Positions 43,068-54,405 of a DNA stretch of 64,000 nucleotides are shown piece after piece. The notes under the pieces were generated by a model, which did not search any database, was not told the origin of the DNA, and worked only from the letters and a program-made list of their open reading frames with translations. The translations under genes were made by a program, and so were the position numbers. Each line of letters opens with the position of its first letter. Positions within the stretch are counted from its first letter, which is position 1. The DNA is from Enchytraeus crypticus (taxonomy: Eukaryota; Annelida; Clitellata; Enchytraeida; Enchytraeidae), in the NCBI GenBank assembly GCA_905160935.1, contig CAJHZI010000371.1:506001-570000 (forward strand). Reading direction: 5' to 3'.

Positions 43068-43578
43068 CTACAGAAACAATTATAATAAAACAACAAATAA
43101 AAACCGTACGCAAATCAATTTCTATAATTAATAAAAGTTCAAACTGCAAGATACCATTAAAATGTCATGGGTGTGTCATATTTTAATACCGATACAAAGA
43201 AGATACTTGAGATTGATTAGAGTTTATTTTGTTGCACATTCTAGTATGTATTTTGAATAGCTTATATTTATTCATGGAAGCTTTAGAGTGGTTTTGTTAT
43301 GTAACATTTTCTTGAATTTGAAAATTAAAATTTGCTTAGTATTCACAATAGTTTTATCAGTATATTGCTTAATTGACTATAATATATATTCATTATAGCA
43401 CTATAAGATCTTGTTCAAAATATTATTTAAATTTATAGTGATTTTTCTCTAGTTGAAACTTTTCAGGCTTATAATTCTCAGCAGTTCGTTTCGGCAAGAC
43501 ACCCATTGTTCAAATAAGAAATGGGCTAGAATCATGAATCAACGAGAATTCAATATTTATACCTAAAAAAATACTAAC
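43068..43578. other. Intron, no gene seen
   Basis: AT-rich, no repeats recognised. Confidence 0.6.
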
Positions 43579-43666
43579 CGTCCAATTTCTTCACCCAGAG
43601 TATAGTGATCGTGAAACTTGCGAACTTTATCGAGTTGCACATCTCGAGGAGGGAACGGCAGCTCAT
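43579..43666 (-). CDS. MYLK-like: MLCK-like exon: lead-in to kinase domain
   Basis: 88 bp. Encodes ELPFPPRDVQLDKVRKFHDH and YTLGEEIG plus two bases of Arg. Y-x-L-G-E-E-I-G-R-G-K-F-G is the exact opening of an MLCK-type kinase domain. Acceptor TGTACAG, donor CG|GTTAGT. The first two bases finish the Asp codon from the previous exon. Confidence 0.93.
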
Positions 43667-43794
43667 CTGTACACACATAGACGTGTCAATACTTAATTAA
43701 ACCTATATATTATTTGATTTATTATTTATTACGAAAAAAGAAATCAGTTTCAGGAGAAAAAAACGTTATTTTTAAAATAGCTAAAAAAAGAAAA

Positions 43795-46690
43795 ACGGCT
43801 AAAAAACCTTGGATCACAAGTTAGATGCTAGAAAAACTGGATGTGAGGAGGAAATGGAAAAGTATTGATACCAATCATGGCCGAAGGAAATAAAGAAGCT
43901 TAAACAATGAGCTTAGAAGAATTGCAGACAAAGCAAAAAAGATCATTGATGAAAAGTGTGAAGATTTATCAGAATATGATAGAAGAGGGAGGTCAGATCT
44001 ATTGTACCAGGAAGTCAGGACATTGACAAGAACCGATAAAAAAAAGAAAGGAGATGCAAAGAACATTAGTATAAATGAGTAAAGATGGAAAACTGAAGAG
44101 AGAGCTGGAAGAAGTAAAAGAACGATGTACAGGATTTGTAAAGAAATTATATGATAAGGCTGGGAAATCAGATCAAGAGTATTTTAATATACAAGAAGAA
44201 AATACAGCAAAAAACGATTAACGGTGTCCCGATATAATGAAGAAGGAAATTTTGTCTGCAATTAACAGCATGAAGAAGGGGAAAGCAGACGGAATAGATG
44301 ATATCCCAGCAGAATTCTTGAAAATGTTGGTAGGAGAAACACTCAATAAGTTAATGGAGGTTATGTATGTACGATATGTATGTAGAATACAGGTATTTGG
44401 AATACAGGCTATGTATGTACAATACAGGTATTTGGCCAGACTACTTTTCCAAGTCAGTGATGATCCAAAATCCCAAAAACAGCAAAGGCTTTGTGTTCGG
44501 ATTACAGAACAATCAGTTTAATACCTCATGCATCGAAGATCTTATTAAAGATAATAAATAATCGCATTCAGTCGAAAGCAGATATGATACTGAGCAAGAC
44601 ACAATTTGGTTTTAGGAATGGGTGCGGCACAAGAGAAGCAACAGGGGTACAGGGGGTTCTTTGCGAAAGAAGCTTAGAATATGGAAATGACGTCTTTGTA
44701 GCTTTGCGGACTTTGCGAAGGCCTTCGACAGGATTGGATAACGATTATGAATATCTTGAAAATAATAGGAATTGACTGGAGAGCTAGAAGACTAATTTTA
44801 AACTTGTGCATGAATCAAAGAGCAGTAATAAAAATTCAACAAGAATATTCAGAAGAAGGTGAAATAGGAAGTGAAGTAAGACAAGGTTGTAGCATTTCGC
44901 CGCTGCTGTTTAACAATTACGCTGAGGCGATGATGGAGAAAACCATGGAAGACATGGTGTACTGGTATAGGATTGTTTGGAAAATATCTATAATTATGAT
45001 AACTTACCGTTTATAGTTGTGCGGCACATTGTGTTGTTGCTCCGCATGATTTAATTGAATTAATCCATGATTACATAAGATTAATCCATTTTGTCCGGTA
45101 TTCCAAGTGAATATCTAAATTGAATGCTTAAGTAATCCACAGTTTCGATGGACGTCTGCTGTGTCCGAAACCTTCTAGCAGAATGAGCCTTGATTATGCC
45201 ATAGGTAATGGTATAGGTCTACATACTAGTATCCCTGTGTATGTCTATGTATCTATGTGTATCTCTTTGTGTCTCTTGCATAGTATATATAAGACCCCGC
45301 TCCAGTCGCTCAGGGCAAGTTAATTGGGCGAGTGAACTGTGTGAGGAACGGTTGAGTGGACAGTGCGAGGTACAGTTGGGCTGGTCAGTGATGGCCAGGA
45401 ATTGTTGGCGGCGGGATGGCAATTAGGGCGTTTGGAGTTGAAATGTTGGAATAGGAAGCTGAGTTGTAGAGAGCGATGGAGAGATGTGACAAAGTTGATT
45501 CTAGTTAAGTGTTGATAGGTTAAGTTAACTTGAAACGAAGTGTAATTGCTTAGAACTTGTCATAAGAACTACAGTAACTAATAACTACAGTAATTAATGT
45601 AACAATACTTGTGTAATCTGTATAGTACAATGGTAATAAAGAGTAATCGAATTAGCATCGTTAATAAAGTGCGTCAAGTGTTATTCATTCTAGGAGCAAT
45701 ATGTAATCAATAGTTAATCAGAATCAGCCGAAAGCAAGTGACATCTATGTCTTGACGAAGTGGCGGTCCCCGGCCTCATCGCTATAATAGTTCCCTAGTT
45801 ACATTGGAATTATAGAGATAGAGAGAGAGAACATAGATCATAAATCTATTGCTCTCTTCATTTACTCTTGCACAATGAAAGAAGGCATAAAAGTAAGAGG
45901 AAAAATGTTACAAGATTTACGATTTGCAGATGACCCAGGAATGGTAGCGGGCAGCGAGACTGGACTGCAGAAGATAATAGATAATCTGAATAATACATCA
46001 CTGAGATGCATGTATGGCATGAAGAGTTATATCATAAACACCAAAATGATGATAGTGTCCAATAATAAAGGTAAAGTTAATATCACAATAAATGGTACGA
46101 AATTGGAACAGGTAAGGAGTTTCCAATATTTGGGTCATACTATAACCGATGACGGGAAATGTGATCTGAAATATGCAGTTGGATTGCCCAAGCAAAAAAG
46201 ACCTTCGGTAATAGGAAAGAACTTTTAACAAAAAGTCTAAAGAAAGATCAAAAGATAAAGATAGTGAAAACCCTGGTTTGGTCAACGCTATTTTATGGAT
46301 GTGAAACATGGACCGTAAGGAAAGAATATATTTGGAGCTTAGAGGAATTGGTGGGTTAGCGGGACTCAAAAGGTTACAAATGAGGAAGTTCTGGAGACAG
46401 TTGGTACAGATAGACAATTGATAAATGTATTAAGAAATAGGAAGAAGAGTTGAATAGGAAACATTTTGGGGGTGGGGGAAGTTTATTAGAAGAGGTCATA
46501 CAAGGCAGAATGGAAGGAAATACAGGCAGAGGCAGGCCGAAATTAGGAGTACTTTTGATAATTTAAAGACCCACTCATATATGAACTTGAAGGAGAAAGC
46601 GTAAGACAGAGAAGAGTGAAGGGGTTATATACCATGGACCTGCCAGTGAGTAGTGCACTAAGAGAGAGAGAGAGAGAGATTATTAGATTT
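43795..46690 (+). mobile_element. LINE, the longest copy in the window, interrupted by a probable solo LTR
   Basis: Plus strand holds a pre-RT region (DEKCEDLSEYDRRGRSDLLY, QEVRTLTRTDKKKKGD), AINSMKKGKADGIDDIPAEF, an RT block with KTQFGFRNGCGTREA, FRAIGIDW-like and RQGCSISPLLFNNYAEAMME. After the insertion at 44958-45874 it continues LQDLRFADDPGMVAGSETGL, RSFQYLGHTITDDGKC and the C-terminal region, ending acctgccagtgagtagtgca and a (GA)n tail at 46658-46677. Several frame changes; the endonuclease is missing. Confidence 0.88.
44958..45874 (+). mobile_element. Probable solo LTR nested in the LINE
   Basis: 917 bp starting TGTACTGG and ending TTGCACA, interrupting the LINE inside its MEDM..EGIKV segment. 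It has the features of an LTR: a TATA box (AGTATATATAAGACC) at about 45282 and AATAAAG signals near 45640-45665. The flanks are ATGG and ATGA, possibly a 4-bp duplication with one change. No internal retroviral genes. Superfamily cannot be told. Confidence 0.6.
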
Positions 46691-47268
46691 CTAATATTCA
46701 TTTATTTGGACCATAGGAGACGCAATGTTAACTTTAAGTTAGTAAATTAACGATTTAGTTTATTATATCACAAAGCGAGTTTATTCATGATCGATCTGTT
46801 ATTAAACTTGTAAACGGCGATATAACCATAATCACCTATTTATGTTTCACCTGACAAATTTTATGGTTGTACTTGAAAAACATTTACCTCCCATAAACCA
46901 TAACTAATTTGTCATGAGTATGCCCAAATCGTAGCATCAGAACTGTTGCGACGACTGTTGAACAGAGTTAGTGATTAACATTAAGTGTTCTACTACTTAG
47001 ACTACTGCATTTAATGTTTTTAAATCTACCTTGCAGGAGATTAATCTGTTGCAATTTTTGAATTAACATTTTGCATCGGAAATTTTCCGTTAATCAAATT
47101 ACCGGTATGTAACACAAGTACTTATTCAGTCTTGCAGAATAAAGATCCAAGATTGTATCCTTTATCACCTATGCGAACAATATAGTCATTCGGAATTTTT
47201 CCTAAATTTTAAACAATTAGAGATAAGTGACTTAAGCTTATCAAAACAGTCATTTATCGCCTGTTGTC

Positions 47269-47276
<8 letters not shown>
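46691..47276. other. Intron, no gene seen
   Basis: AT-rich; nothing recognised. Confidence 0.5.
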
Positions 47277-47325
<49 letters not shown>

Positions 47326-47343
47326 AATATATAATAATATAAT
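47277..47343. repeat. (TA)n microsatellite
   Basis: Alternating TA with single interruptions. Confidence 0.9.
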
Positions 47344-47629
47344 AATGCAGGCCAGCATAAGAAAGCTGATAAAAATTTATTTAACTGCCACTTAGTATCA
47401 CTACAGATACTTTCGAAGAAGGTTCAGCATATGAGTAAGCGGGTGACTGTAAAGATGAACTAACGATCGATTAATAATTTGATACTTTAAAAGACAGTTT
47501 AAGTAGTTCATACTCCAAATAGACTTCAGGCTTAGGAGTTGAAAATCGGCTTTTGACTGAGTGTTACATCATGTAAATTAGCAATCAATAGAGTGAGAAA
47601 GAAATATGCGCGAATTGAAAACTCAGCTA

Positions 47630-47900
47630 TTTTAATAATAATAATAATGGTAATAATAAAGGTTTAACGTCCGTTTTCTCATACAAGGATGATGTCAGGG
47701 GTGTCTTACTTTTTGCCATATTTCAATATTTTGGCCGGGTATTCATACTCATATGCTGCTAGTCCTAGCCAAGAATGCCTAGGACTCGACGAGGGTAACA
47801 TGAGATGAGGCACGGTGCATTAATAGAGTGAGAGCGTCAGAATCGTGAGGTCGGGGTTAAAATTCCAGATCGCTATACAATAAACCCAGACTTATGGAAG
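47630..47900 (-). mobile_element. SINE with shared 3' domain (family E)
   Basis: On the minus strand the 3' end reads tgacatcatccttgtatgag, aaaacggacgttaaaccttt and (ATT)n. A GGGTTAAAATTCC B-box-like motif lies on the plus strand near 47857, so the unit may be composite or two SINEs head to head. Confidence 0.5.
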
Positions 47901-48004
47901 ATTATTTTTAAATCTGCTCATAAAAAGCAACGAATATAATTCATCCTACCGAGAAAAATAACGTACAGTACAATAGTAGGCATCTAAGCAAAGACAACTC
48001 TGTA

Positions 48005-48085
48005 AATAATAATAGTAGAAGTAATAAAGGTTTAACGTCCGTTTCCTCATATAAGGATGATGTCAGGGACGTCATCCGTAAACAA
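48005..48085 (-). mobile_element. SINE 3' end (family E)
   Basis: Second copy: cctgacatcatccttatatg, aggaaacggacgttaaacct, with an ATT-rich tail. Confidence 0.6.
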
Positions 48086-48179
48086 ATATATGTGATCTCT
48101 TATTTGGAACTAGAGAACTTTTGTATGTACATTCGATTATAGATTTTTAAAGACAAATCTATTAAAGCTAAAGTTAAAG

Positions 48180-48325
48180 CTAAGGTAAAGCTAAGATTAA
48201 CGTCAGTTTCCTCACTCGATGTCAAAGCGATGTCAGTGACGGGAGAGTTCAGGATTTGAACCCAGCACATACTAATCCGCGGTCGAGTATCCTACCGACG
48301 TCGCCATTGGCTCCCACGTTTTTAA
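48180..48325 (-). mobile_element. tRNA-derived SINE (family B)
   Basis: Minus strand: GGAGCCAATGGCGACGTCGG, TAGGATACTCGACCGCGG, B box GGGTTCAAATCC, then the shared gtgaggaaactgacgttaat end. Confidence 0.8.
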
Positions 48326-48364
48326 TTAGTTAATCATTTAATTAATCATTATGTATGTAATGTA

Positions 48365-48492
48365 GTATGGCGACGGGCGAGCCCAGGATTTGAACTCAGT
48401 ATGTACGAGGTTCAAATCCTGGGCTCGCCGTCACCGACATCGCTTTCGAGTAAGGAAACCGACGTTAACACTAGCGTTACCAGCATTAAATG
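48365..48492 (+). mobile_element. tRNA-derived SINE (family B), partly duplicated head
   Basis: gtacgaggttcaaatcctgg and ctcgccgtcaccgacatcgc, followed by gagtaaggaaaccgacgtta. Preceded by an inverted piece of its own B-box region. Confidence 0.75.
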
Positions 48493-48869
48493 ATTAATTC
48501 CAAATTAATAGAATTTTTGCATACGAACATATGCAAGCGTGTACTCTGAACTGTTTTACAATATTTGTAGCTTTACTTGGGCATACTTCAGAGCCGTTGG
48601 GCCTCATGTCCATTTTCACGCCGCTTTTGCATATTGTTTAGAGCCTTGGCGATTTCGTGAAAATAGATATTATCTATCAAACTAAATCAAACATAGATTA
48701 CACGTACGCAACTAGAAAAATAAAACAAACATAGATTATACGCAAGAATGTCTTTAAAGTTTAATGTAAGCAAGCGTTAGTAAAATAATCGCTAATTTCT
48801 AGACATAGGTATACAAGCCATATCCTATCAGTTTGTACATGCGAATTGTTGGGAGAAATTAGTAAAAAA

Positions 48870-49150
48870 TCGAGATACGAGTGTCTTACACTAAAAAGTA
48901 AAAAATGCGCATTATAGTGAAATGATCAGCTATGTTGATATCTATCACTTTTAATACCACATGTTTAAACCGTTAGGCAATTTACATCATTTTCCGTGTA
49001 ACCAATTCAGTGAATGTTCGAGATTTTATTCTCAGATCAGCGCGGCAGGGACTCGAACCCACGAAGGTTCAATTCACCTAAGGATCTGTCATTTAAAGTC
49101 CCATGACGTTACCCCTACGTTATTAAGACATTACACTATGCCGACTCATT
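48870..49150 (-). mobile_element. tRNA-derived SINE (family A), inverted copy
   Basis: Reverse complement of 16255-16580: gaaatgatcagctatgttga, ccgttaggcaatttacatca, and gggactcgaacccacg as the inverted B box (GGGTTCGAGTCCC), followed by a long tRNA-like head. Confidence 0.75.
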
Positions 49151-49305
49151 TTCGCCATTCTTTAACGAAAGCAAGCAATTTAAAATAACATAAAATATTA
49201 AAGCAAATTAAAGCTAATCCGTATTAAGCAGCAGTAAGTAAATGATAAACGCAAGCAACTACACGTACTAGCGAAACATACTAGCGCTTTATAAATATGG
49301 AATAC

Positions 49306-49416
49306 CTTTAGCAGCCATTATCGACACAGGAGAGATTGGCCCGTCTAACATAATAGGAGATAATGGATCATCAGTCTCCGATATACATGTATCTGTTAGA
49401 ATATCTGTGCTACCAT
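49306..49416 (-). CDS. MYLK-like: MLCK-like exon: Fn3-to-kinase linker
   Basis: 111 bp (2 + 36 codons + 1). Encodes GSTDILTDTCISETDDPLSP and IMLDGPISPVSIMAAK, an acidic linker without a fold. Supported by exact phase agreement with both neighbours and by acceptor ATCCAG and donor AAAG|GTATTC. Confidence 0.8.
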
Positions 49417-49753
49417 CTGGATTCAACCAATAGCAGTGACCGTAAACCAAGAACAAATAAACCAATTACAGCATACCATAAGAGTTTATGAAGCATGCAC
49501 CATCAGATGTTAGTACTTTAAGACAAATACTGTAATCTCAAGGAGGTGTGGAAACGGATTGAAATTCGTAAAGGGCTCTAGAGACCGAAATATATGGTAA
49601 TCTAATTTAAATGTGAATTTAAATTAATATCGTAATTTAATTTATTATACTTTATTATTACAAGTCTAAATATTACTACTGGTACTGTAATACAAGAAAT
49701 GATTTCGCATAGTTTTATATTAATTTAAATATTAGTTTAAATATTACGGTATA

Positions 49754-49808
<55 letters not shown>

Positions 49809-49850
49809 CACACATATATATATATATATATACATACATGTATATACATG

Positions 49851-49923
<73 letters not shown>

Positions 49924-50089
49924 CAAAGTTTAGAATGCTGACTCCGAGGTCGTGAACTCAGACCCGGACACCTCAGAAGTACTTCTATTTTCTACTGCTG
50001 ACTTTTAGCACAAAAAACACGGAGTAGCTTCATATCACCCATTATTTATGATATTAACGTTATAAACAACTACACAAGAACTATATAAC

Positions 50090-50215
50090 AGATGGAGGGG
50101 ATATGGCGTTGTGATTAGAGTTCGTCTCGGACAATTGCTGCCATTTATCGCTATCAACAGCTAGGATATGATTAATCATGGAAAGGATTCAGTGTAGCAC
50201 GTGCGTCTGTTAAGA
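50090..50215 (+). mobile_element. tRNA-derived SINE (family C), partial
   Basis: Plus-strand ggaggggatatggcgttgtg and ttagagttcgtctcggac match the head of the inverted copy at 56200-56435, then gatatgattaatcatggaaa. Confidence 0.55.
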
Positions 50216-51594
50216 TTTTAACTTAAATAAATAAATAATGAAAATTAAACAGTAGATTTATTCCGCCAATATTTTTTCATATCAAAATACCTAATTTCAT
50301 TAGTTCAGGAAAGAAAGGCTACTATGCTTCTAATGGCGTAATATTAAATTTCATGATATATTTATGGAAATATGGAAATATATCACTTTTATCTATAATA
50401 AGTAGTATGGATTATATTTTTGGATTGAATTGCTATTTAAAAAAGGCACTGAATAGAATTGTCTTTTAAAAGTGAACTAGTTCAAAGACTTAAAACGTAT
50501 GACATAGGTAAAGACGTAAAATAAACTAAATTTGGCATAAATACAACACAACTTAAACGCTATGACATGGATATCGGATAAACCGGTGTCCGAAAAGAAG
50601 AATATGCGCTGCACAATATCCCAGTCGCATAAAAGCAACTTCATCAAAAAATGAACGACGCCATAAAGTTGGGGAAGGGAATTGTGAAGCTTGCCTACTT
50701 CACTACTGACCTTTCTCATAATAAAAGCTGAATTAATTGGCTGACCTAAACTGCTGACTTAATTAATTGGTAAATATAAATGATCAAAATCACTCAGCTA
50801 GTAAAGGAAAAATCACCATAGGGGGCCTAATGAAAATCTACAAATAAATATAGGCCTACATGTAAAGCTTATAATATATAGCAATTATAATATAATAACA
50901 CACGGACATAACATTTATAGCATTCTAACACTTATAGCAAATTAACACTTAGCATGACACAATATTATACTTATAGACCAGAGCGCAGACTTTTAATCTA
51001 AAACATTTGATCTCCAACATTTAACATTCAGCCCACTAAAGAAAACCTAGTATCGCATTATAGTACTCAGCTGGCAAGTATATTATAGTACATTATAGTA
51101 CTAGCTAGCAAGCTAGCTTCACAGATTTTACGTGTAACGCACACGTCTAATATGTTTATAAAATCATAAGCAATAATATAATCCATTCAAATACACAGAA
51201 CAACAACAATTCCATCTATATAATGTACTAGTAGTTCAGAATGACAACAGTTCTGCATGCGCTTGTGTCATATTGTTTGGAACAAATTAAGGCTGGAAAT
51301 TAAAAAGTCTGGAATGAGCTTTATCTGGATTTAACAAATAAGTAAAAATATGGGGTTGACGTGGCTGCTGCCAGCATATTATCGTCTACAATCCAAGATG
51401 ATTCAAATAATAGGTTTTCATGACATTTATCATGATTTATTACTATGAACACTCACAAAGAATCTTCCTGAAAGCTACCTAGGAGTCTTATTTTGAAGCA
51501 GGACATCTCTGCAATTGAATTGGTTTCCATTCTTAGTGTATTGCAAATGGGCACGTCCAAGGTACATTACTACTTCACTCTTTCAATTCTCTGT

Positions 51595-52000
51595 TTTCCT
51601 CCTCTATCTCCCTCTTGGTGCACTGCCTACTGAGAGGTCCATGGAATATAACGCCTCCACGCTTCTCTGTCTTCCGCTTTCCTCTTCATGTCAAACTATT
51701 AGTGGATCTTAAATTCATCTAACATTATAATTTCGGTCTGCCTCCGCCTCTTTTTTCGTCCATTCTGCCTTCTATGACATATTTTAGTAGACTTTCTCCC
51801 CTTAGAATGTGTCCTATCGAACTCTTCTTCCTATTTCATAATGGATTAATCAACTGTCCATCTGTACCAACTCTCTTCAGAACTTCCTCATTTGTAACCA
51901 TTTAAGTCTAGCTAATCCTTTCCATTCTTCTCCATATCCACATTTTCAATGCCTCTAGTTTCCTGATATCTTCCTTCCTTAAAATTAGATTCTTACCTTG
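51595..52000 (-). mobile_element. LINE 3' end
   Basis: Starts with gtgcactgcctactgagagg and ccatggaatataacgcctcc, then the complement of the C-terminal coding region (tcctcatttgtaacc, cattcttctccatatccaca, atgcctctagtttcctgata). Frames broken. Confidence 0.8.
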
Positions 52001-52044
52001 TCTAGGATATGTTACTGAAATCGTATACTGGATTGTTTTATTTT

Positions 52045-52115
52045 TAATAACAACAATAAAGGTTTAACGTTCGTTTCTACATCCAAGATGATGTCAGGGA
52101 CGTCCCCACAGCACA
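52045..52115 (-). mobile_element. SINE 3' end (family E)
   Basis: Complement reads cctgacatcatcttggatgt, gaaacgaacgttaaaccttt and an ATT-rich tail. Confidence 0.6.
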
Positions 52116-52444
52116 CATAACTGCAAATCAATTCATCCTGACCATTCTGCAAAAGAAATGTACTGAGGAGAAGTAAAGTCCTAAAATAAAAGCCGGTTCT
52201 GTGATTTAAAGAAGGTCAAGATAGATAGAGTATGTAGGCGGCGGGAAATGTCTATCAGCTCATATCAGTCTTTTTACTTAGTCACGCTGATTTGAAAACA
52301 GGCATGCTTTCGGCCGCGACAATTCAGCGTACTGTTACAAATACAGTGAAAATATAGTAATATTACAGAGACAATACTGTTACAATATCGTGATAATATA
52401 GCATGTCGTTAATTTTCTTAGCTCTAATAATAGCGTTAACACAC

Positions 52445-52586
52445 CTGAACGACTAAGCACACGATTTGCGGTGATGATGATATCAGAGGGTTGACCAGGC
52501 TCACTGAATCCATATTTGTTACCCGATCTTATTCGAAACTGATAGGTCGTGTCGGGCTTAAGGTTTTCTACTTTGTGTGTCGTATG
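52445..52586 (-). CDS. MYLK-like: MLCK-like exon: Fn3 second half
   Basis: 142 bp. Encodes HTTHKVENLKPDTTYQFRIR, SGNKYGFSEPGQPS and DIIITANRVLSRS. V.NL.P.T.Y.FR.R..N..G.S.PG.PS is the F-G half of a fibronectin type III domain and closely resembles the Fn3 before the kinase in MLCKs. Acceptor CCGCAG in phase 0, donor TCAG|GTGTGT. Confidence 0.95.
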
Positions 52587-52817
52587 CTGCGGGTACACAA
52601 ATTTATGTAATTATTATTCGATTCACAAATTAAAATGAGGTGTATAAACATATAAAATAAAGGTAGTAGTGCAAATCAGGGTAAACATATGGCACAAAGC
52701 ACCTATAAGGACTAAAAGATCAAAATATAATCCTAAACCCAAGTAACATTAACATTTAGATATCGTACCAATGACACACGAGGCACTAATTTTATAAATA
52801 GCAGTGTATCTATCATA

Positions 52818-53207
52818 TCTGTCCAAAATTTATTCAAAATTATTTTGATAGATTTGTTCAAAATTACTTCGAAAAGAAGTTTTATAGATTTGTTCAAAAT
52901 TACTTCACAAGAATTTGATTTTTTAATGCTCAGGCATATTATCTTATAAAATTGGAAAGTTACTGCTTTAGAGGACCCTCTAATATGACAATAATAGCAG
53001 CAGCAGCATCAACTACTACTACAATTGTTATTATTATCATATTAGAGGCTCATCTATTGCCTTAACTTCCCAATTTTATAAGATAATATGCCTTTGCATT
53101 AAAAAAGCAAATTCTTCTGAAGTAATTTTGGACAAATCTATAAAAATTGTTTTTGAAGCCAATTTTAACAAATCTATAAAAATAATTTTGAAGTAATTCT
53201 GGACAGA
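52818..53207. repeat. Foldback element, arms about 175 bp
   Basis: The left arm (tctgtccaaaatttattcaa.., ttttatagatttgttcaaaa, gcatattatcttataaaatt) recurs inverted on the right (aattttataagataatatgc .. ggacaga). The loop contains (AGC)n and (ACT)n/(ATT)n trinucleotides. Within each arm the block ATAGATTTGTTCAAAATTACTTC-like is itself repeated two or three times. Confidence 0.85.
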
Positions 53208-53546
53208 TCTATAAAATTCTCAAGTTGAATTCTCTGTTGTCAATTTCATATTGTCAAAACAATTTACTGAGCATCCATTTTCATCCATTTTCCTAATCCA
53301 CTCATTTTCAGGGATTCTTGTTATTGCATTCATTTCCCGTTGCCACTACAGAATAGATGTATAATAAACTATTTGTATGTGTCATTGGAAGTGGCTAATC
53401 AGGTAGAAAGAAAGCAGTGGGAAACCACCTCAGATTAAAGATTTTCCCAATTTAAAGGCTACATCATGGTCTAATAATAGCTTAACCTATTCGATAGTTT
53501 CAGTTTGTGGATCAATGAAGTACTCTTACTGGATGTGAAAGCTGGC

Positions 53547-53612
53547 TGTGAGTAGGAACATGATCCTTGGATGTGCCGTATGGCACATCCAAGGATCATG
53601 TTCCTACTCACA
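53547..53612. repeat. Perfect hairpin, 31-bp arms and 4-base loop
   Basis: tgtgagtaggaacatgatcc and ttggatgtgcc are followed by gtat and then the exact complement. No mismatch in 31 bp. Confidence 0.95.
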
Positions 53613-53868
53613 AGAAAGTGAGAGCAGCCGTGTTGAGTGTGACTGAAAGAAACAACTGCAGATTTTCGAGTGGGCACACGTTATCAATCAAGGTCACTAA
53701 GTGAATGGGCCAATCTTAAACTATTTCTATTGTATGTGTCAATGGAAGCGAGAACCATAGATCCCATATGGTATTTAAAAATAAACACTGGAAATGTAAA
53801 TCATAGAAAAGAGTTAGAAATTGCAAGAAGTCAATGACTATCTTCATAAAGGCGATCTTAAAGAATAC

Positions 53869-54071
53869 CTTGCAGTTATCATTCACAGTGACCCAATCAC
53901 TCTGATGTGTTTGTTGTTGTGAACCAGTTGATGCGTCACACTGACGACATTCAATAAGATATCTCAGTACAGGACTACCGCCATCATAACTCGATCCATA
54001 CCACGACAGCACAACAGATCTCTCTTTAATACTTGTCACCGCAGGCTGATCTACAGGTGGGTCTGGTACAT
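53869..54071 (-). CDS. MYLK-like: MLCK-like exon: Fn3 first half
   Basis: 203 bp (2 + 67 codons). Encodes VPDPPVDQPAVTSIKERSVV, LSWYGSSYDGGSPVLRYLIE, then a CDASTGSQQQTHQSD insert and WVTVNDNCK. P.PP..P.V......V.L.W....YDGGSPV..Y.IE is the A-C' half of an Fn3 domain, and the W..SSYDGGS segment is nearly identical to vertebrate MLCK. Donor AAG|GTATTC. Confidence 0.95.
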
Positions 54072-54259
54072 CTACACGGAGGCATAGATATTAATAAAAA
54101 TTTCAATATGTATATACATAGATACGTAAATACGTAGGTAACTCGAACGAAAGACCTTTTAACTCTATAAAATGCTACTCCACTATGCCAAATAAGATAT
54201 TGTAATAGTGTACTTTAGACGAACAGACAGTAATAACATTTTAGAACTTCAAAGCAAGT

Positions 54260-54405
54260 AAAAAAAGCTGCAAAGCCAATGTTAACGCCAGTATCATCTC
54301 TCGAAAGCGAAGTCAGTGAAAGCCAAGCCCAGGCTTTGAACCCTCACATAGTGATCCGAAGTCAGATATCTTACAGACTTCATGTCGTCACTGGCTCCAG
54401 CCAAT
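54260..54405 (-). mobile_element. tRNA-derived SINE (family B), older copy
   Basis: Minus strand: GGAGCCAGTGACGACATGAA, GGGTTCAAAGCCTGGG as B box, then a diverged shared 3' domain (gagatgatactggcgttaac). Confidence 0.65.

Larger units (their letters stand above)
49417..52444. other. Intron with (TA)n at 49757-49920, a SINE at 50090-50215 and a LINE at 51595-52000
   Basis: Other parts show no coding evidence. The TA tract has internal CATACATG interruptions that make several spurious reading frames. Confidence 0.7.
52587..53868. other. Intron with a 390-bp foldback and a perfect 31-bp-arm hairpin
   Basis: No coding sequence. The two inverted repeats are listed separately. Confidence 0.7.

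Noticed and set aside
45219-45426. Short open frames on both strands near 45.3 kb
   Set aside because: They fall in the promoter part of the probable solo LTR; no protein similarity.
50477-50719. 80-residue minus-strand open frame
   Set aside because: No family, no suitable splice sites that would keep phase between the neighbouring kinase-gene exons.
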